DNA of 64,000 bases from Beroe forskalii (lineage: Eukaryota; Ctenophora; Nuda; Beroida; Beroidae). Below are positions 1 to 12,212 of this stretch, one piece after another; position 1 is the stretch's first letter, and every line of letters begins with the position of its first letter. The position numbers and the translations under genes are program-made. The stretch is from assembly GCA_011033025.1 (NCBI GenBank), contig WFMF01000005.1, forward strand, positions 1,426,001 to 1,490,000, written 5' to 3'. The notes under the pieces were generated by a model, which did no database searches, had not been told where the DNA came from, and saw nothing but the letters and a program-made list of their open reading frames with translations.

Positions 1-2590
1 AAGATTTTCCTCTCAAATTTTGAAATTCTTCTGCCAGATCCCAATCCCCCCCTTAATTTTTTCACTCCCCCTCCAGTCCAAGTCCCCCAGAATCATTGAA
101 ATTAGGGCAGCCCCCACCTACCTCATCTGACGTGTCAGAATTTGACTTTTCAGGCTGGGGGGGATGAAGCTATGCAGCCTGCCTAGAGATTCAATTAACG
201 CAATCAACGTGTACAGAGTAGGTTATTATCATGTACATAGCAGATACACAAATTACACAGCGCACAGCTCCCTTCACTCTTCAACTTTCAAAGAACAAAA
301 AAACCAAACATAGAATAAAGTAAATTGGTCAATGTTAATTTTGGAAGCCTGAAACACAATCTAGGTACTGATCTAAAGTTTTCAACCATATACTTTTTGT
401 ATTCATAACTAGACAACAGTTTCCTTTCGGCTTTCAAACAAATGATGAGTTAGATGATTTTTTGAGTTAGAATTTAGAAATATGTGGCTGAGCTATTGAG
501 CTATTGGAACTTTACTTCGATCTCTCAACTTCTATGAGTCTAGATACTTTTTTTCTAGATAATTTTCCGACATAATTTTCAAATTCTATCGGCTAGTACA
601 CATCACACATACACCAGATAGTCGTCGGCGATTGGTCACAGTGCAAGACTGGTCACTGGTGTCGGCGTGTCAGAACTCAGTCTAGTGTCAGTGATATTCC
701 AGGCTGGTGTCAGTTGAAAGTTTATACGCTATATAGTGCCAGATTGACGTCAATGATACGTATCGTTCGCGTTAGTGTGCCAGACTGATGTCAGTGATAC
801 GTAACGTCAGTGTGCCAGACTTTCACACTTTATACTAATGCACTTAATACTTTAATAAAACATCGAAATGTGGCCAGAGTTGCGTCGGAATGGTTTAAGT
901 CATCAGTGAAACGTCAGAATGGTTTCAGAGAGTCAGAGAGTTACAGATATGCTATAATTGATTGTGTCAACTCTGGCTTCCTGACAGTCTTTTCGTGTCC
1001 CAAGAAGTGAGTCTGTAAATAGGTTGCTCTGACTTGCAGTGTCCTGCGCCCAAACTCACCTACACATTACACAAACTACACAGATATTAATTGTTAAACA
1101 CACTTACACTCTTGCATGACAATAATTCAATTTCAAATTGGCTGATTCGGAATTTCGTTGCATGGAACAACCCGAGCTTTTTCCGACGGAATTCCGGGTG
1201 GATTTTCGAGTCGGTTTCCGGGCGTGGAACATTATGTCACTTAGCTTTCGAACATGAACCATACGTAAATCATCAATGAAATAAATAGGGTGACTGTTAA
1301 AATTGAAATAATTGGAATTTCAAATACCTTTTACACAAATCCAGATGTTTAGTGGCATCTCTTTTTTTAAACCCTGAAAATAATATTGCATTATTTGTAT
1401 CATTAACAAGCCTGTTCCTGCTGTTATTGAATATAACAAACATAAAAAAAATATAGTACAGATATTTTGTTGTGATTCATATTTTGATATATCTGTTAAG
1501 AAAGGGCAATGATGGACTGATAAATTTGATTATTTATTGATCATTTAGTACTTTAGTAAGGGACACACGAAAACGTGAAGAAAATACCTATCAGATTCAG
1601 AATAGTTATATTATAGTAGCTGTGACCAGTTAGAACAGATAAAGAAACATCTAAAAGAACCAAGAGAATTTGTGATTGAATGAAACTACACAAACTGAAG
1701 CAATAAGCAGGCATTTAATTAATAAGCAGCTAATTGTAATGGTAATTGGATCACAAATTTCAGTGAAATTGTTAGAACTTTCAAGTGTGTTAATATTTCA
1801 ATATCTTAGTATTTGAACCTTGGATAACCAGTTTAGCAAAAGTGGAAAATGTTGTCAAGTTTACTGTAAAGGGTTTAAAGGGTTGTAATGGTGATGTACA
1901 AAGCTGTACACAGGAATGTAAATTTCACACTAGAAGTTTATATTCTTGCATCAGCTTGAACTTCTTTTTAGTTGGAGTAAGTGCAAGAGCTGTGTAAGAA
2001 AAGGAGCTGTACAAGGTCTTTTGCAGATTGCTGAGAAATTGTGTACTCTGGTGGATTCAGGTGAATTCCTGAGGTCAGTACTGCAAATCTGTATTTTGGA
2101 TTGGAGGGGATGATTTTGAAATTATGGCCATTCTCCACTATAAATTGAAACTTTGAGGAGGATGGCACACCCATTGAAGAACTCTGAACGATTTTTCACC
2201 ATATAATCATTTTTATCTTTAGCCAAGTATATGAGCTATTTTGTCCTACATGACTGGCAGAAGTTAAAGTCACAACAGCAATATATTAAAGATGTAAATC
2301 CAATAATAAGCAGGAGTCTGGGGACAGCAGCCCCCAGAAGCCATACAGTCCAATGAAATTAAATTGTCTCCCCAATAAGATTTTGCCACAATTTTTGTTA
2401 AATTTCGATGTGACTGGCTGAAACATAATCCAGACACTAGACAGCAATGGAACTTTAATGGAACTTCAATAGAACTAGAAATGATAAGCTTTTTGTTACT
2501 GATATGTGTGCTCATAGGTTGAAATCCAATGTCTTATCTATAGAGGTGTATGGGTAAACTACAAACATAACAAAATACTGCATATCGATT
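1..2590. other. AT-rich intergenic region, no gene recognised
   Basis: No open frame here has protein-like composition or a credible exon chain. Around 640-830 there are two or three imperfect copies of a short unit containing GTGCCAGACTGA and GTCAGTGATACGT, a weak local tandem repeat. The first 120 bases are C-rich on the plus strand. Nothing else could be supported. Confidence 0.5.
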
Positions 2591-3056
2591 TTCTAATTCA
2601 AGGATTGACATGAGAGGCGGAAGAGACTAAACTGTGAATCATCAGCGGTTACCCTACAGTTGTAAGGTCTCCTGCCATCTGCGATGTAGGTGTACCATCA
2701 GCAGGTGACAAAGGGAAACGGAGGGGTTTCGGCCCACGTACCCCTCACAGCTTACAACTGCAAGGCTGGGCCACCCAGGACTCGGATTCCTGAGCAACAC
2801 AGTTTAGAGGGAAGGGTAGAAAAATAAAGAGTTCAGTAGAGGTGAAAGATCAATGATTGCTATAATCGTGTGGAATATCTTAATATAAAGCTATTAAAAC
2901 CTGAATTTGTACGTTGAAATAAAAGGGAGGTTGCAGGCATCTGCCTGTCCAGCCCCACATTCAGTCCCAGGCTAATCATACAGCAAGTTATTTGAGGTCA
3001 GCAACAAGCTGCATAACTAACCAGTACAGAATGTAACGAACCTCGCGTGCCAATAC

Positions 3057-3625
3057 CTAAACAAATTGATCTAAAATTGTACTGTTATCTAAAATTGCAT
3101 ATTTTTGAAAAACTAAGCTATTCTTATTAAGGCAACGTTTAATAATGTCTACAAGATTGGAGTTACTATATCCTCTTTCAATCAGTTTTTGGAAAACTTT
3201 TTTAAGATTGAAAAGGAAAGTTTCAAATTCAGTACAAATGTTAGCATACCTAAGGATTTGACTATAAAATACATTATGGCCTACTTCTAGAGGGATATTA
3301 CTCTGTGGAAATGTTAAGGAAACTACAGAGAAATTAAAGTCATCGGTCTTGTTATATACAGACACAATAACTTTGCTTGGTTGGATAGAAATGTTGAGGT
3401 CCAGGTAGTTTACGTTCTTGTTGTCATTACCTGACCTCTCCATTTCAAGAGAAGGATGATAGATTTGTTTGATGAGAGCTTCAAAGTTGAGATAATTAGT
3501 GGTAATAAGATCATCGACGTAGCGTCGTGTTTTGGAAAGAATCTTAGCTAGGGAGAACTTTTTAGATTTTAAAAGATTAAGCATGAAGTTAAACTCTCGT
3601 TTAGCGAGAGTGAGATCCGCGATGG
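3057..3625 (-). pseudogene. Reverse transcriptase fragment with a YVDD box
   Basis: An open frame of 175 codons (3057-3584) encodes the catalytic RT block TRRYVDDL followed by NYLDLNISI and KTDDFNFSVV, then a run resembling the thumb region. Upstream in the same reading sense, to about 3625, the residues PPIADLTLAKREFNFM match the block that in this RT type precedes the YxDD box. The arrangement resembles retroelement RTs of the MGTNCAPLLADLFL / FRYIDD type seen in many invertebrate genomes. The clade is uncertain (Penelope-like is one option). The N-terminal palm is missing and the frame stops early, so this is a truncated fossil. The 450 bases below it (2600-3050), which contain a stretch with an AAAGGGAAACGGAGGGG run, may be its 3' flank, but I cannot show this. 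Confidence 0.65.
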
Positions 3626-3839
3626 GGGAACTGGAAAAAAGTAGGCCGAAAAGTAGGTTGAAAAGGTAGGTAGAAAGGGTTCAAAAATACCACCCTTCTT
3701 GGCTTGGAAATTGCAGATCATGCTTTCAATCTTCAAGAGAGATGAGGAAAAGATAGTTCCTGTCGTGAAAACCATCCAGACTGGGGCACAGTAAAATTCT
3801 ACATGTCCTTTTGACCTTCTTTTTGACCTACTTTTCAAC

Positions 3840-4790
3840 CTGTTGTTTTCGACCTATGAAGACACATATGCTTAACTTGCTGAGTAATAAGTAGGTAAGA
3901 TGGTACTGGAAATTGTACCCACTTTCACACACAAAGTTAGCAAGTTAATTTCTTATCAAATAATTAGACACACTTCTGGCTATCAGACAGCCAAACAACT
4001 GATGGTTAAGGGCTAATAAAGTGATGATATATATCTAAAGTAATGTTATATATCAGCCAAAAATTGAATGCAATAAGTGGATGAGTCATAGCAATGCAGG
4101 TTCTTTTTCAGTGATTATTTACCTGTTGATTTAGTAAGGGGCACCAATCTTCGAAAAACTGATGTCATATCCAGTCATCATCATCTTAAGGCAAGATGAT
4201 AGCAATTTTCATTTTTCCTCAAGTAAGGGTTGATGAGAAACAAGGAAAGGCAAATTCATGGAAATGAAAATCACATTTTTCATCAAACAGTATCAAAAAA
4301 TAGAATAGAAGTGAATAATAATAGTATTTATTTGAATACCAGTGAAGAAAACAAATAAAATTTAAATAGATAATTTGAAAAGATAATTTCCTACATATGC
4401 CTGACCCCCTTCAGGTGCTCAAAGCAGCCGCTAGTATGTTTAAATTTCTAATAGAAAGTTTAAATCATAAGTACTCAACTAGCGGCTATGACCCCAAGCA
4501 TGTGGAGACCTGGTCCAACTTTTCCCTTCCCCATTACCCCTGCCCCTCACCATTATTTACTTTTTCCCCTACGACCAGACAACCAACAAAACTAAACCTG
4601 AAATATGTTTTTCAAAAAACTTCTCTTCTATATTCCCAATCGTAATATACCACGCATTACCTCTTTTTGCTTATATTTTTCTCTAATCAAGATATACTTG
4701 CCGTCCCAGGGATGTGATTAAGCTGACAAGGCAAGAAAATCCTTTAGCTGCAGTGATGTATATCATCAAACGTTCATCTTATTAAGCTTA
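3840..4790. other. AT-rich intergenic stretch
   Basis: No gene or clear element boundary was seen. Short open frames here have no recognisable protein features. Confidence 0.4.
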
Positions 4791-4798
4791 ATTTCTTG

Positions 4799-4842
4799 AT
4801 AAAGTAAAGTAAAGTAAAGTAAAGTTAAGTAAAGTAAGCATA
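4799..4842. repeat. (AAAGT)n microsatellite
   Basis: About eight copies of the pentamer AAAGT with one altered unit. It lies about 370 bp below the stop of the minus-strand LINE fragment at 5216. Read on the minus strand it is (ACTTT)n. It could be that LINE's simple-repeat 3' tail (inference). Confidence 0.75.
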
Positions 4843-5215
4843 ATGGTATTTAACCATCTCTTATCTCATACCCAATTGATCAATATCAAATATTAACAAT
4901 TATTTAGCACCATTTCACTTTGGTGCCCATTCCAGAGTCACATAAATAAAAACCAATTTAACAATAAACAAATAATAAGTTAATAAATGAAATTAATTAT
5001 AACTTCCACAATGACAAAATATCAAAATTGATAAAAACACTGAAAAGCCAGTAAAAATGGCCAGTCAAATAAACAAGGTCAAATAATACAAACTATGCAA
5101 ATTGATTTATCAAGTATAAATATTGATACCTTTCTTCTTGGCTACAAAAGGATTATTTGTTAAGAATTCATTGAACTTTAGTTTGTTTGTTAAATAGTTA
5201 TTGCCTTCAATTTTC

Positions 5216-5500
5216 TCAAGCACCACAGATGATATAGGTATACCAGAAATTACTAGGAGAGTGCATTTCAGTATTGTTCTTATAATTATCTAATGAAACC
5301 TTGAACATGTCTACACTAGATGCTTCTCGTACAGTTTTAGGTAAGTCATTCCAATAAGGTCTAACTCTTTCTGAAATAAATGTATCATTTACTTTAGTTA
5401 CTTCTCTTGGCAGGTTGCTACAAGATTTTCTACAGGTCAGCAGGTTTCTTCTGCTTCTGCCTACTTTAAACCAAGTCTTCTTTATCATTAAATACCTTGG
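5216..5500 (-). pseudogene. LINE reverse transcriptase C-terminal fragment
   Basis: The frame encodes a stretch with SERVRPYWNDLPKTVREASS then VDMFKVSLDNY. This is the conserved C-terminal 'R.WN.LP..vv.a.s...FK..L' block that follows the RT domain in jockey/CR1-type LINEs. The intact LINE at 22.4 kb has the same block (RVANYWNKIPGWVKE, then TFKARLESYK). The N-terminal half of the same open frame, above about 5500, does not look like RT, so the copy is 5'-truncated there. Confidence 0.7.
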
Positions 5501-5696
5501 AGTACAAACAAAGACCAAAGAGCAAGTTTCAGTTCCATTCAGGCAGGTGGTCACTGCACTTGACGGTGCTATACCCTGGTACCAGGGGGTGACTGCTGGG
5601 GGGCCTACCGCATAAAAAGCTCTCCCAATTGGACTGAAGATGCCTGCACACCATACACCACTCATCTTGTGTGTGACTCACTTAGATCCTGCCTAA

Positions 5697-6409
5697 GGTG
5701 TTCTAAAAGGGCCAAACTGAAAATAGTCATTTGGTATATCTCCTATTGGATACCAATTCGATACCTATTTTTTCATTTGGCCCTTTTGGAACAGTGCAGG
5801 TGTTCCAAAAGGGTCAAATTGGCCCCTATAAAACAGCCCGTGTTCCAAAAGGGCCAAAGTGGCCCTTTTAGAATAGCTTCGTGTTCCAAAAGAGCCAAAT
5901 GCACAAAAAGGGTCAAAATGCTGGGGTTTTCAAGTGTTCTTGAGGTAGAAAGGTATTTAGAACTATGCACAAGTTTGTTGACCATCTAAACAAGCTATAA
6001 AATATCATTGTTCATGTTTACAAGTTGTTTTTGGTAAACTTTGCCCTCATGGAACGAAATTAAGGTAAATTGCCAAATTGTCACATTGCATTAACATTCC
6101 ATTTCCTAAAAGCCTGTTTAGGTTCTTGGTAAACATTTGAAAGCTGTAGAAACTTTGAGGAACAAAAACAAATGAAAATCATAGCATTTTGGTCTTTTAG
6201 AGTAAATTTGGCCCTTATGGAACACCAAGCTATTCCAAAAGGGTCACTTTGGCCCTTTTGGAACACGGGCTGTTCTATAGGGGCCAATTTGGCCCTTTTG
6301 GAACACCTGCACTGTCCCAAAAGGGCCAAATGAAAAAATAGGTATCAAATAGGTATCAAGTAGTGAATATACCAAATGACAATTTTCAATTTGGCCCTTT
6401 TAGAACACC
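5697..6409. mobile_element. Foldback/MITE element, family F1 copy 1
   Basis: About 713 bp bounded by inverted ends beginning GGTGTTCTAAAAGGGCC. Both arms repeat the motif TGGCCCTTTTGGAAC and its complement several times. They carry the same landmarks in mirror order: a CGATACCTATTTTTTC block, then CCCCTATARAACAGCCCG. The centre, about 5930-6180, is AT-rich and not symmetric. A second copy lies at 37678-38367. No coding capacity is visible, so it would be non-autonomous. The exact ends are uncertain by about 15 bp, because both copies also share short CTGCC-containing flanks. Confidence 0.85.
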
Positions 6410-6549
6410 GTACCTGCCGCTTTCAACATTGCATTACCTAAAGGGATCATGTTGGTGTTCAAGTACGGAAAAGTCTTGCAGATTGATGTCTTGAAGAAAG
6501 ATTTCTTTTTAATTCAAATTTATTCAAATTACATGTCTCCCATGTTATG

Positions 6550-7010
6550 TTAACGGGGCTGCCGGGCTGAGTGACGTCCACGTCACAGACCTAAACGTCA
6601 ATTTTTCTAATTTATTCTATCAAACCTGGCATAACTTGCCACATGCTTTTTAGACGTTGTCTGACCATTATTTCGCGCTTGTAGGATGTTACCCTACCCT
6701 CCACCGCAAAGACAACGTTCTCTGCGGGCAACACGACCTTCTAAACCTCCGAGTGTTGCGCGCAGGGATGGGAGAAATCCATCAATTTCGTGCGCGCGCC
6801 CACCGAAGGCGTCAGACAACCATGGCATATTGCATATGCTGTGTCCCTGTTTGTTCTCGTAGGATCGGATGTTGCCCTAACCAGGACCCTGGTTACGCGC
6901 ACAGAGTGCGCGGCGCGGCAAGCGCTAAACCAGGGCCCTATTTCTCACCAACAGTTGGTCGTTTTGACTGATCGATTTGAACCGTCAAAACGACCATCCA
7001 GGAAAATGGC
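6550..7010. repeat. GC-rich repeat module R1, copy 1
   Basis: A CpG-rich island in AT-rich surroundings. It contains two variants of a GGATGTT(A/G)CCCTA motif (near 6684 and 6867), the second preceded by AGGATC. Related sequence (GATCGGATGTTACCCTACCC) occurs near 16819 in a second GC-rich module, so this is a dispersed repeat and not a gene. Overlapping open frames here are a by-product of GC content. Confidence 0.55.
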
Positions 7011-7620
7011 GCCGCGCCCTACGTTCAAAGTATTTTCTCAGCATTCATCCAGAAATTGACCAATTTTTGTCAGAACTGGATAGCCGGTTTCAAGTGAAGT
7101 ACCAGCAAAGCACTTCATACACTGTTCCTTCTTGCTTTCTAGTTTCTGTTAAGTCTTTACCAAGTCTTTTAATGCCTTACCAAGGTTCTGTGGTGATGAA
7201 TAACCATTGTTTTGTGTTTCTATACTTTAAAATTATAAAAGTGAAACATTTAAGACTTTTATGCTTGTTCGAATTTTATGCTTGTTTACATCACGCTATT
7301 TTGCCATTAAAAGCTTAAAAGAACAGTTTTTCGGTTTGTTCTGGTCCTGTAAGATCTCCTTATAATATGTTATCATTTACAGGTTTTCCTTTCCAAGTTG
7401 TATTCCTTGGATGCCAGCTTTATTGGTAGTTTGTTCTTTAAATATAAATATTTTTTCAATAATCCTTCTATACGAAATAAGTTTAAGCTTATTTAAGGCA
7501 AAATACTTTCCATGAGTCAATGAATGTGATTATTCCTTTGAAGCTATAAATGCTTCTTGATGCCTTATTCATATTGTAGTAAGCCTTCACATCTATCTAC
7601 TTATCTAGTTTTGCTTTTTG
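7010..7620. other. AT-rich spacer
   Basis: No exon, RT block or inverted repeat was seen between the GC-rich module and the satellite that follows. Confidence 0.4.
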
Positions 7621-8217
7621 GTGTCACTTGATATATGTCTATCTGAGGGAAATATTGCCCTCTTCATTCTTCACAAAATTTATATTCTGTTCAATTGTTA
7701 AGCAAATTTATACTGAAAATTTCACCTACTTTTTTAGCTATTAGAGGCAAACTTCAATTCGATTCAATTCAATTATATGTTTTACAGCACAATTGGATAA
7801 AATATATACTGCTTCTAATTATAAAGGAGGCTTCTCTGGTTGTGCTGAGGGAAAGCACCAAGGCAATCATTAAGACTGTTGAAAGGGCCACCCCCAATTT
7901 CCTACTTTATCCTTCACTATATCAACATATATCTATTGTGTTTGTTATCTATTTTAATGCAAGTTTTCAGTGAACACTTGACATAGTTTTGGTGCCACTT
8001 GACATGCCTATTTGTGGTGAATCATTTGCTAATTTTTTTGCCCAATATGAACATGTATTTATTTCCACCATGTTTTCACTTTTTAAAGTTTTTAAAGTTC
8101 AGGTGGCTCAGTGTTTATAGCCTTCATTACACCATATCATTTTTGGTGTCTCATTATGCTTCATTTGGATCTGCCTAGATGTTTGATGAAGGCACTCTTT
8201 CATGGATTCCATCAAAG

Positions 8218-8307
8218 ACTATGAATGGAGTTGTTGGAGAGTTTTGTGGCTTGACTTTCAGAAAGAAGAAGTCAAGCCAGAAAACTCTCCAACAGCTCCA
8301 TCTATGG
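8218..8307. repeat. Long near-perfect hairpin
   Basis: Two arms of about 35-38 bp are complementary, with one G-G mismatch and one G-U pair, around an 11-nt loop. The 5' arm includes TTGGAGAGTTTTGTGGCTTG and the 3' arm its near complement. The shape is like a precursor microRNA or a very small MITE. The sequence alone does not say which. Confidence 0.8.
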
Positions 8308-8790
8308 TCTGTATTTGTTCTACTAAGAAGAGTAGAAGACTAGCTTTAGGTATGCGATTTTATCCTTCACCTAGTTTACCTAGTTTTTGGTGCCACTTGA
8401 TATGTCTATTTGAGGCAATAATAGCATTTCCCAATTTTTGACCAATATGAACAATTTCAATCTAGTTTATTGAAAATTTTGACTGAAAACTTTTCTTTGT
8501 TCTTGGTGCCACTTGGCACATGGCCTATTTGAGGCAAAATCTTGCCCAATCTTCATGCCTAATTATATGAACATGTATTTTATGTTAGTTTCAATCCTAT
8601 TTATTTTCACAGACAAATTTTAATGCAAATTTCATCTAGTTTTTGCTCACTGTTGAGACAAAAAATCGCCTAATTTATATCCCCCAATATGAACAGCCAT
8701 TTTTGCTGTTTTCAAACTGCATTATTGTGGACTTTCACTGGCAATTTTATTTAATTTTTGATGCCACTTAATTTTTCTGTCTGAGTCAAA

Positions 8791-8990
8791 AGGCAAAGTT
8801 TCACCACAGGAATACATGACCAAAATAAGCCTCCATTAGCCTCCATGGAGGCTGAGTGGAGGCTAATGTCAAGAATTAGTCTCCATGGAGGCTTATGCAA
8901 TAAGCTAATTTTTTTAAATAGCCAAATAGCCTCCACTATGGAGGCTAATGAAGGCTAATCTTGGTCATGTTCCTGTGGTAAAACTTTGAC
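8791..8990. mobile_element. MITE-like inverted-repeat element, 200 bp
   Basis: The ends GGCAAAGTTTCACCACAGGAA and TTCCTGTGGTAAAACTTTG are inverted copies, followed inward by ATGACCAA / TTGGTCAT. The body repeats AGCCTCCATGGAGGCT-type motifs, which are themselves palindromic. There is no coding capacity. It is inserted in the satellite. Confidence 0.8.
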
Positions 8991-9554
8991 AGTCAAAATA
9001 TAACGCTCTTTATTCTGCACAATCTCACAATATTAGCTTGTGTCTTCTGTATTTTTCTATCAAGTCAATTGTAATTTTCCTATCAAGTCAATTGTAAGTT
9101 TATTGTAAGCTTTGCTAGAAATTTAATCAAGTTTTTTGTTGTCTATTTGAGGCAAAATATTGCCCACTTTATACTCCACAATTCAGTGCCTATGCATTGC
9201 CCAATTTTTTACCCAATATAAACATTTATGTCATGTCATTTTCATGACATTTTATGTCATTTTCATGAATTGAATTGAATCAATCTAGTCTACTATAAAT
9301 TTTCAGTGAAAAGTTTACTTAGTAATTAGTTCTCATTGCCACTTGGCATGCCTATTTGAGGCAACATGGTCCACTTTCCCAGCTAATATAGTAATATGAA
9401 CCTGGATTTATGTGATATTTAATTCCTTTCATTGTGAGCTTTCTTTGACAATAAGTTTTACTTAGTTTCTGGTACCTCTTGATATGTCTATTTGAGGCAA
9501 AATAGAGATCAACTTTTGCATCCAGACCAATAGTTTATGGTTTCAATTGATATT

Positions 9555-10176
9555 TCACAAGAGTTGCGAATTTTGTACAATGGATCCATTGGATCCATCA
9601 TGTCCAATGGATGTCCATTGGACATCCAATGGACAACCATCGCACATGATGTCCATTGGTAAAATTGTCCAATGGTTTTCAAAGGATCATATGGACCTAG
9701 GGGATCCATTTTTGATGTTCAATGGACATGTTCAATGATCGAATGGACACAATTACCAAACATCAGTCTGGTATTTTTGTTCAATGGATCCATTGCGTTC
9801 AATGGATTCATTGTGTCCATTGAACACTATTGGACATGTCCATTGGATACATTGCACATTGGATCCAATGGGCACAATGTGCAATGGATCCAATGGACAC
9901 GTCCAATGGTGTTCAATGGACACAATGGATCCATTGGATCCAATGGACGCAATGGACGCAATGGATCCATTGAACAAAAATACCAAACCATGTTTGGTGA
10001 TTGTGTCCATTCTATCCACTCAGATTGATCTATTGAACATGTCCATTGATCATCAAAAAATGGCCTAATGGACTTATCGGATCCATTGGACATAATGTTC
10101 AATGGATGTCAAATGGACGTCCATTGGACATGATGGATCCAATGCATCCATTGGACAAAATTCAAAACTCTTGTGA
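9555..10176. mobile_element. Foldback element: 620-bp near-palindrome
   Basis: The left end TCACAAGAGTT and right end AACTCTTGTGA are inverted. The two halves then mirror each other almost continuously to a centre near 9865. Shared landmarks in both arms include a GGATCCATCATGTCCAATGG block, ACCAAACAT and GGTATTTTTGTTCAATGG. The whole element is made of variants of ATGGATCCATTGGACA, so it is self-complementary at two scales. No target duplication was clear. The open frames across it are repeat artefacts. Confidence 0.88.
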
Positions 10177-10179
10177 CCC

Positions 10180-12200
10180 TTTTACCGATGTGTCTATTTT
10201 ATACAAACTGTTGTCCACTTTTAACTCCAGACTATGACCATTACATTGATTTCATTCCATTAAGGGGGAACAGAGGAGACAACAAAGAATTTAACATTAA
10301 GGGGTCTAAAAGAGCCAAATGTATCTATATGTGTTCAGTTCATTCAATTACCGGAGGACTTTTTCACTTTTTACTCTGTAACGTGTAACTTTGTTTTGCT
10401 GAAATTTCATTGTGTTTCTTGTATACCTAACTAGTAACTTTATTTGAATTTTTAGTTGCAAATATGTCAGGTTTTGGTCATATATTCGTCCAGTCATAGT
10501 GGAGCACTATACTAGGTATGGGGCATTCCTTGTCGGTCACTGTGGCGATTTTCTTCATAGTGCCCCTTGGGACCATCTGATTCCAGATTTTACTTATCTC
10601 CATAATATTACCTCTTCTATAATACTACTAATAATTCTGCTCTTTTAATATCTGCCCAAATGTATCGCCACAGTCGCCAATGAATCCTAATGAATAATCC
10701 ATACCCTAACCAAACCTCACTTGTAGCCAGCCAATGTAGCTGTGGATGATAATCACATGATTTTCGAATGCTTCAGACGATAACACTATCGTTCATGAGT
10801 TATAACGTTTAAATTTCAACCTCTTTGAGCCATAGCACAGGTTTTGGTAATGGTGTGGTGAGGGTTAGAGTTTGGATTAGGGTTCATAGTCAACTGTAAT
10901 ATGCAGCAAACCCATCGCTGATTATGGAAATTCACGTAGGTATTCATTGCGGACAGTGGCGACAGTGAATGTAGTGGATCATCGTCGAAATTGGTGATAG
11001 TCAATAACCATTACCTACTATGGGTGTTTGGCGATCTTCAAGGGCGCTAGGAGATCATGATTTATATTGAAGACAGTGAGTGTCGCCAATGAATGTCAAT
11101 CAATGTTTATCACTGTCGCTTTTGATGACAATGGCGATACAAATTGCCGATTGGCGATATTTCCAATAATATCTGACACTTTGCCTACCATTCGTTGCAT
11201 ATATCGTCTCGTTTCCTGATTCCAATTGATTGTCGATTTCATGGTCCACTTCCTTCTGGATTTTAATTATGTAAATATGAATAGCAGGATTGTTAAATAT
11301 TTCTTATTAAGCCAAGTTATTTCATATTTACTACTTATCTATTTTGTACATTGCAGATTTAAGTTTACGATTTTGAAAAATTGATTTTATTCTGAATTCT
11401 TAGGCATATTTCAACTTTTTACAATCAAATTTGAGGCATGGGCCCATGGATTGCTGACGACTTCCTGGATTTCACTCAGGAAACAGCAGAGCATTGGATT
11501 GACGATATTACCAATATATTATAACGTGACTTGAAGGTACTTTGTTATCTTTAATCCATTAAAATTATGCGTTATGTGCTTATGTTATAAAAATGATTAA
11601 TCATGTCGATTAAATTGAAGCAATAAAAGTTGAGAGCAATAAAAGTTCTGTCCGAATATTTGTTTACAAAAAGGTTGTGAGACAACAAAAAAATTATAAA
11701 AACGTGTAACTTCTTTTCAGAAATATTCTTCGTTCATTTTTCCGTACTCTAAACAGAAAATTAAAAATACAGAGTATTTTAATAATATAATAATAGTACA
11801 ATGATAAGATAATGATCGTCAATACTGATCCATTGAAAATTAATGTTATTGGAACTACATTGAGGCTATACAGTAGCACTTTGCGATGAAAACTTTAAAA
11901 TGTTGAAATTATTTATCATTTTATGTTGTGTTGGTGCTCTGTCTAAGCATTTATTGATTCCAATGTTTTGGTGGCACAGCTGTGCAATTATAGTCAAGTT
12001 GATGTGTCACTACGATTTACAAGGTATTTTTTAAATGAATTTATGAGGTATTGTCTATTGATAAAAATGATGTGTTCAGATAATCGGCCAATGAATGGTG
12101 ACTTGAAGAATAGTACGACTCAATTGACAATTTTACCTTGATGGAATCCTACGTCAGCTTCTTTTGTTTTCTTATTCGTCTTCGCTTCTGTTCAGTCAAT
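10180..12200. other. AT-rich intergenic region with weak inverted motifs
   Basis: Between about 10530 and 11165 the motifs TGGCGA / TCGCCA and GCCAATGAAT recur in both orientations, suggesting a decayed inverted-repeat element with no sharp ends. The block near 10755 (TCACATGATT.TCGAA.GCTTC) resembles sequence near 63908, just below the Penelope-like element. No gene could be supported. Confidence 0.4.
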
Positions 12201-12212
12201 TCTCTGTTGACA

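Larger units (their letters stand above)
7620..9520. repeat. Diverged tandem satellite, roughly 150-250 bp unit
   Basis: Successive stretches repeat the order GGTGCCACTTGATATG, CTATTTGAGGCAAAAT, TTGCCCAATTTTT and CCAATATGAACATGTATTT, then a TTTTCAGTGAAAA-like block. Good examples start near 7980, 8385, 8503, 9340 and 9475. Units vary in length and are strongly diverged, so this is an old array. Two inverted-repeat insertions (8218-8307 and 8791-8990) interrupt it, and a third (9555-10176) follows immediately. Confidence 0.7.

Noticed and set aside
9509-10102. Several overlapping open frames rich in Gly, Asn and Met
   Set aside because: They are translations of the ATGGATCC-type palindrome, open on both strands.
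11438-11524. 28-codon frame starting MGPWIADDFLDF
   Set aside because: Too short. No splice chain or homology to support it.
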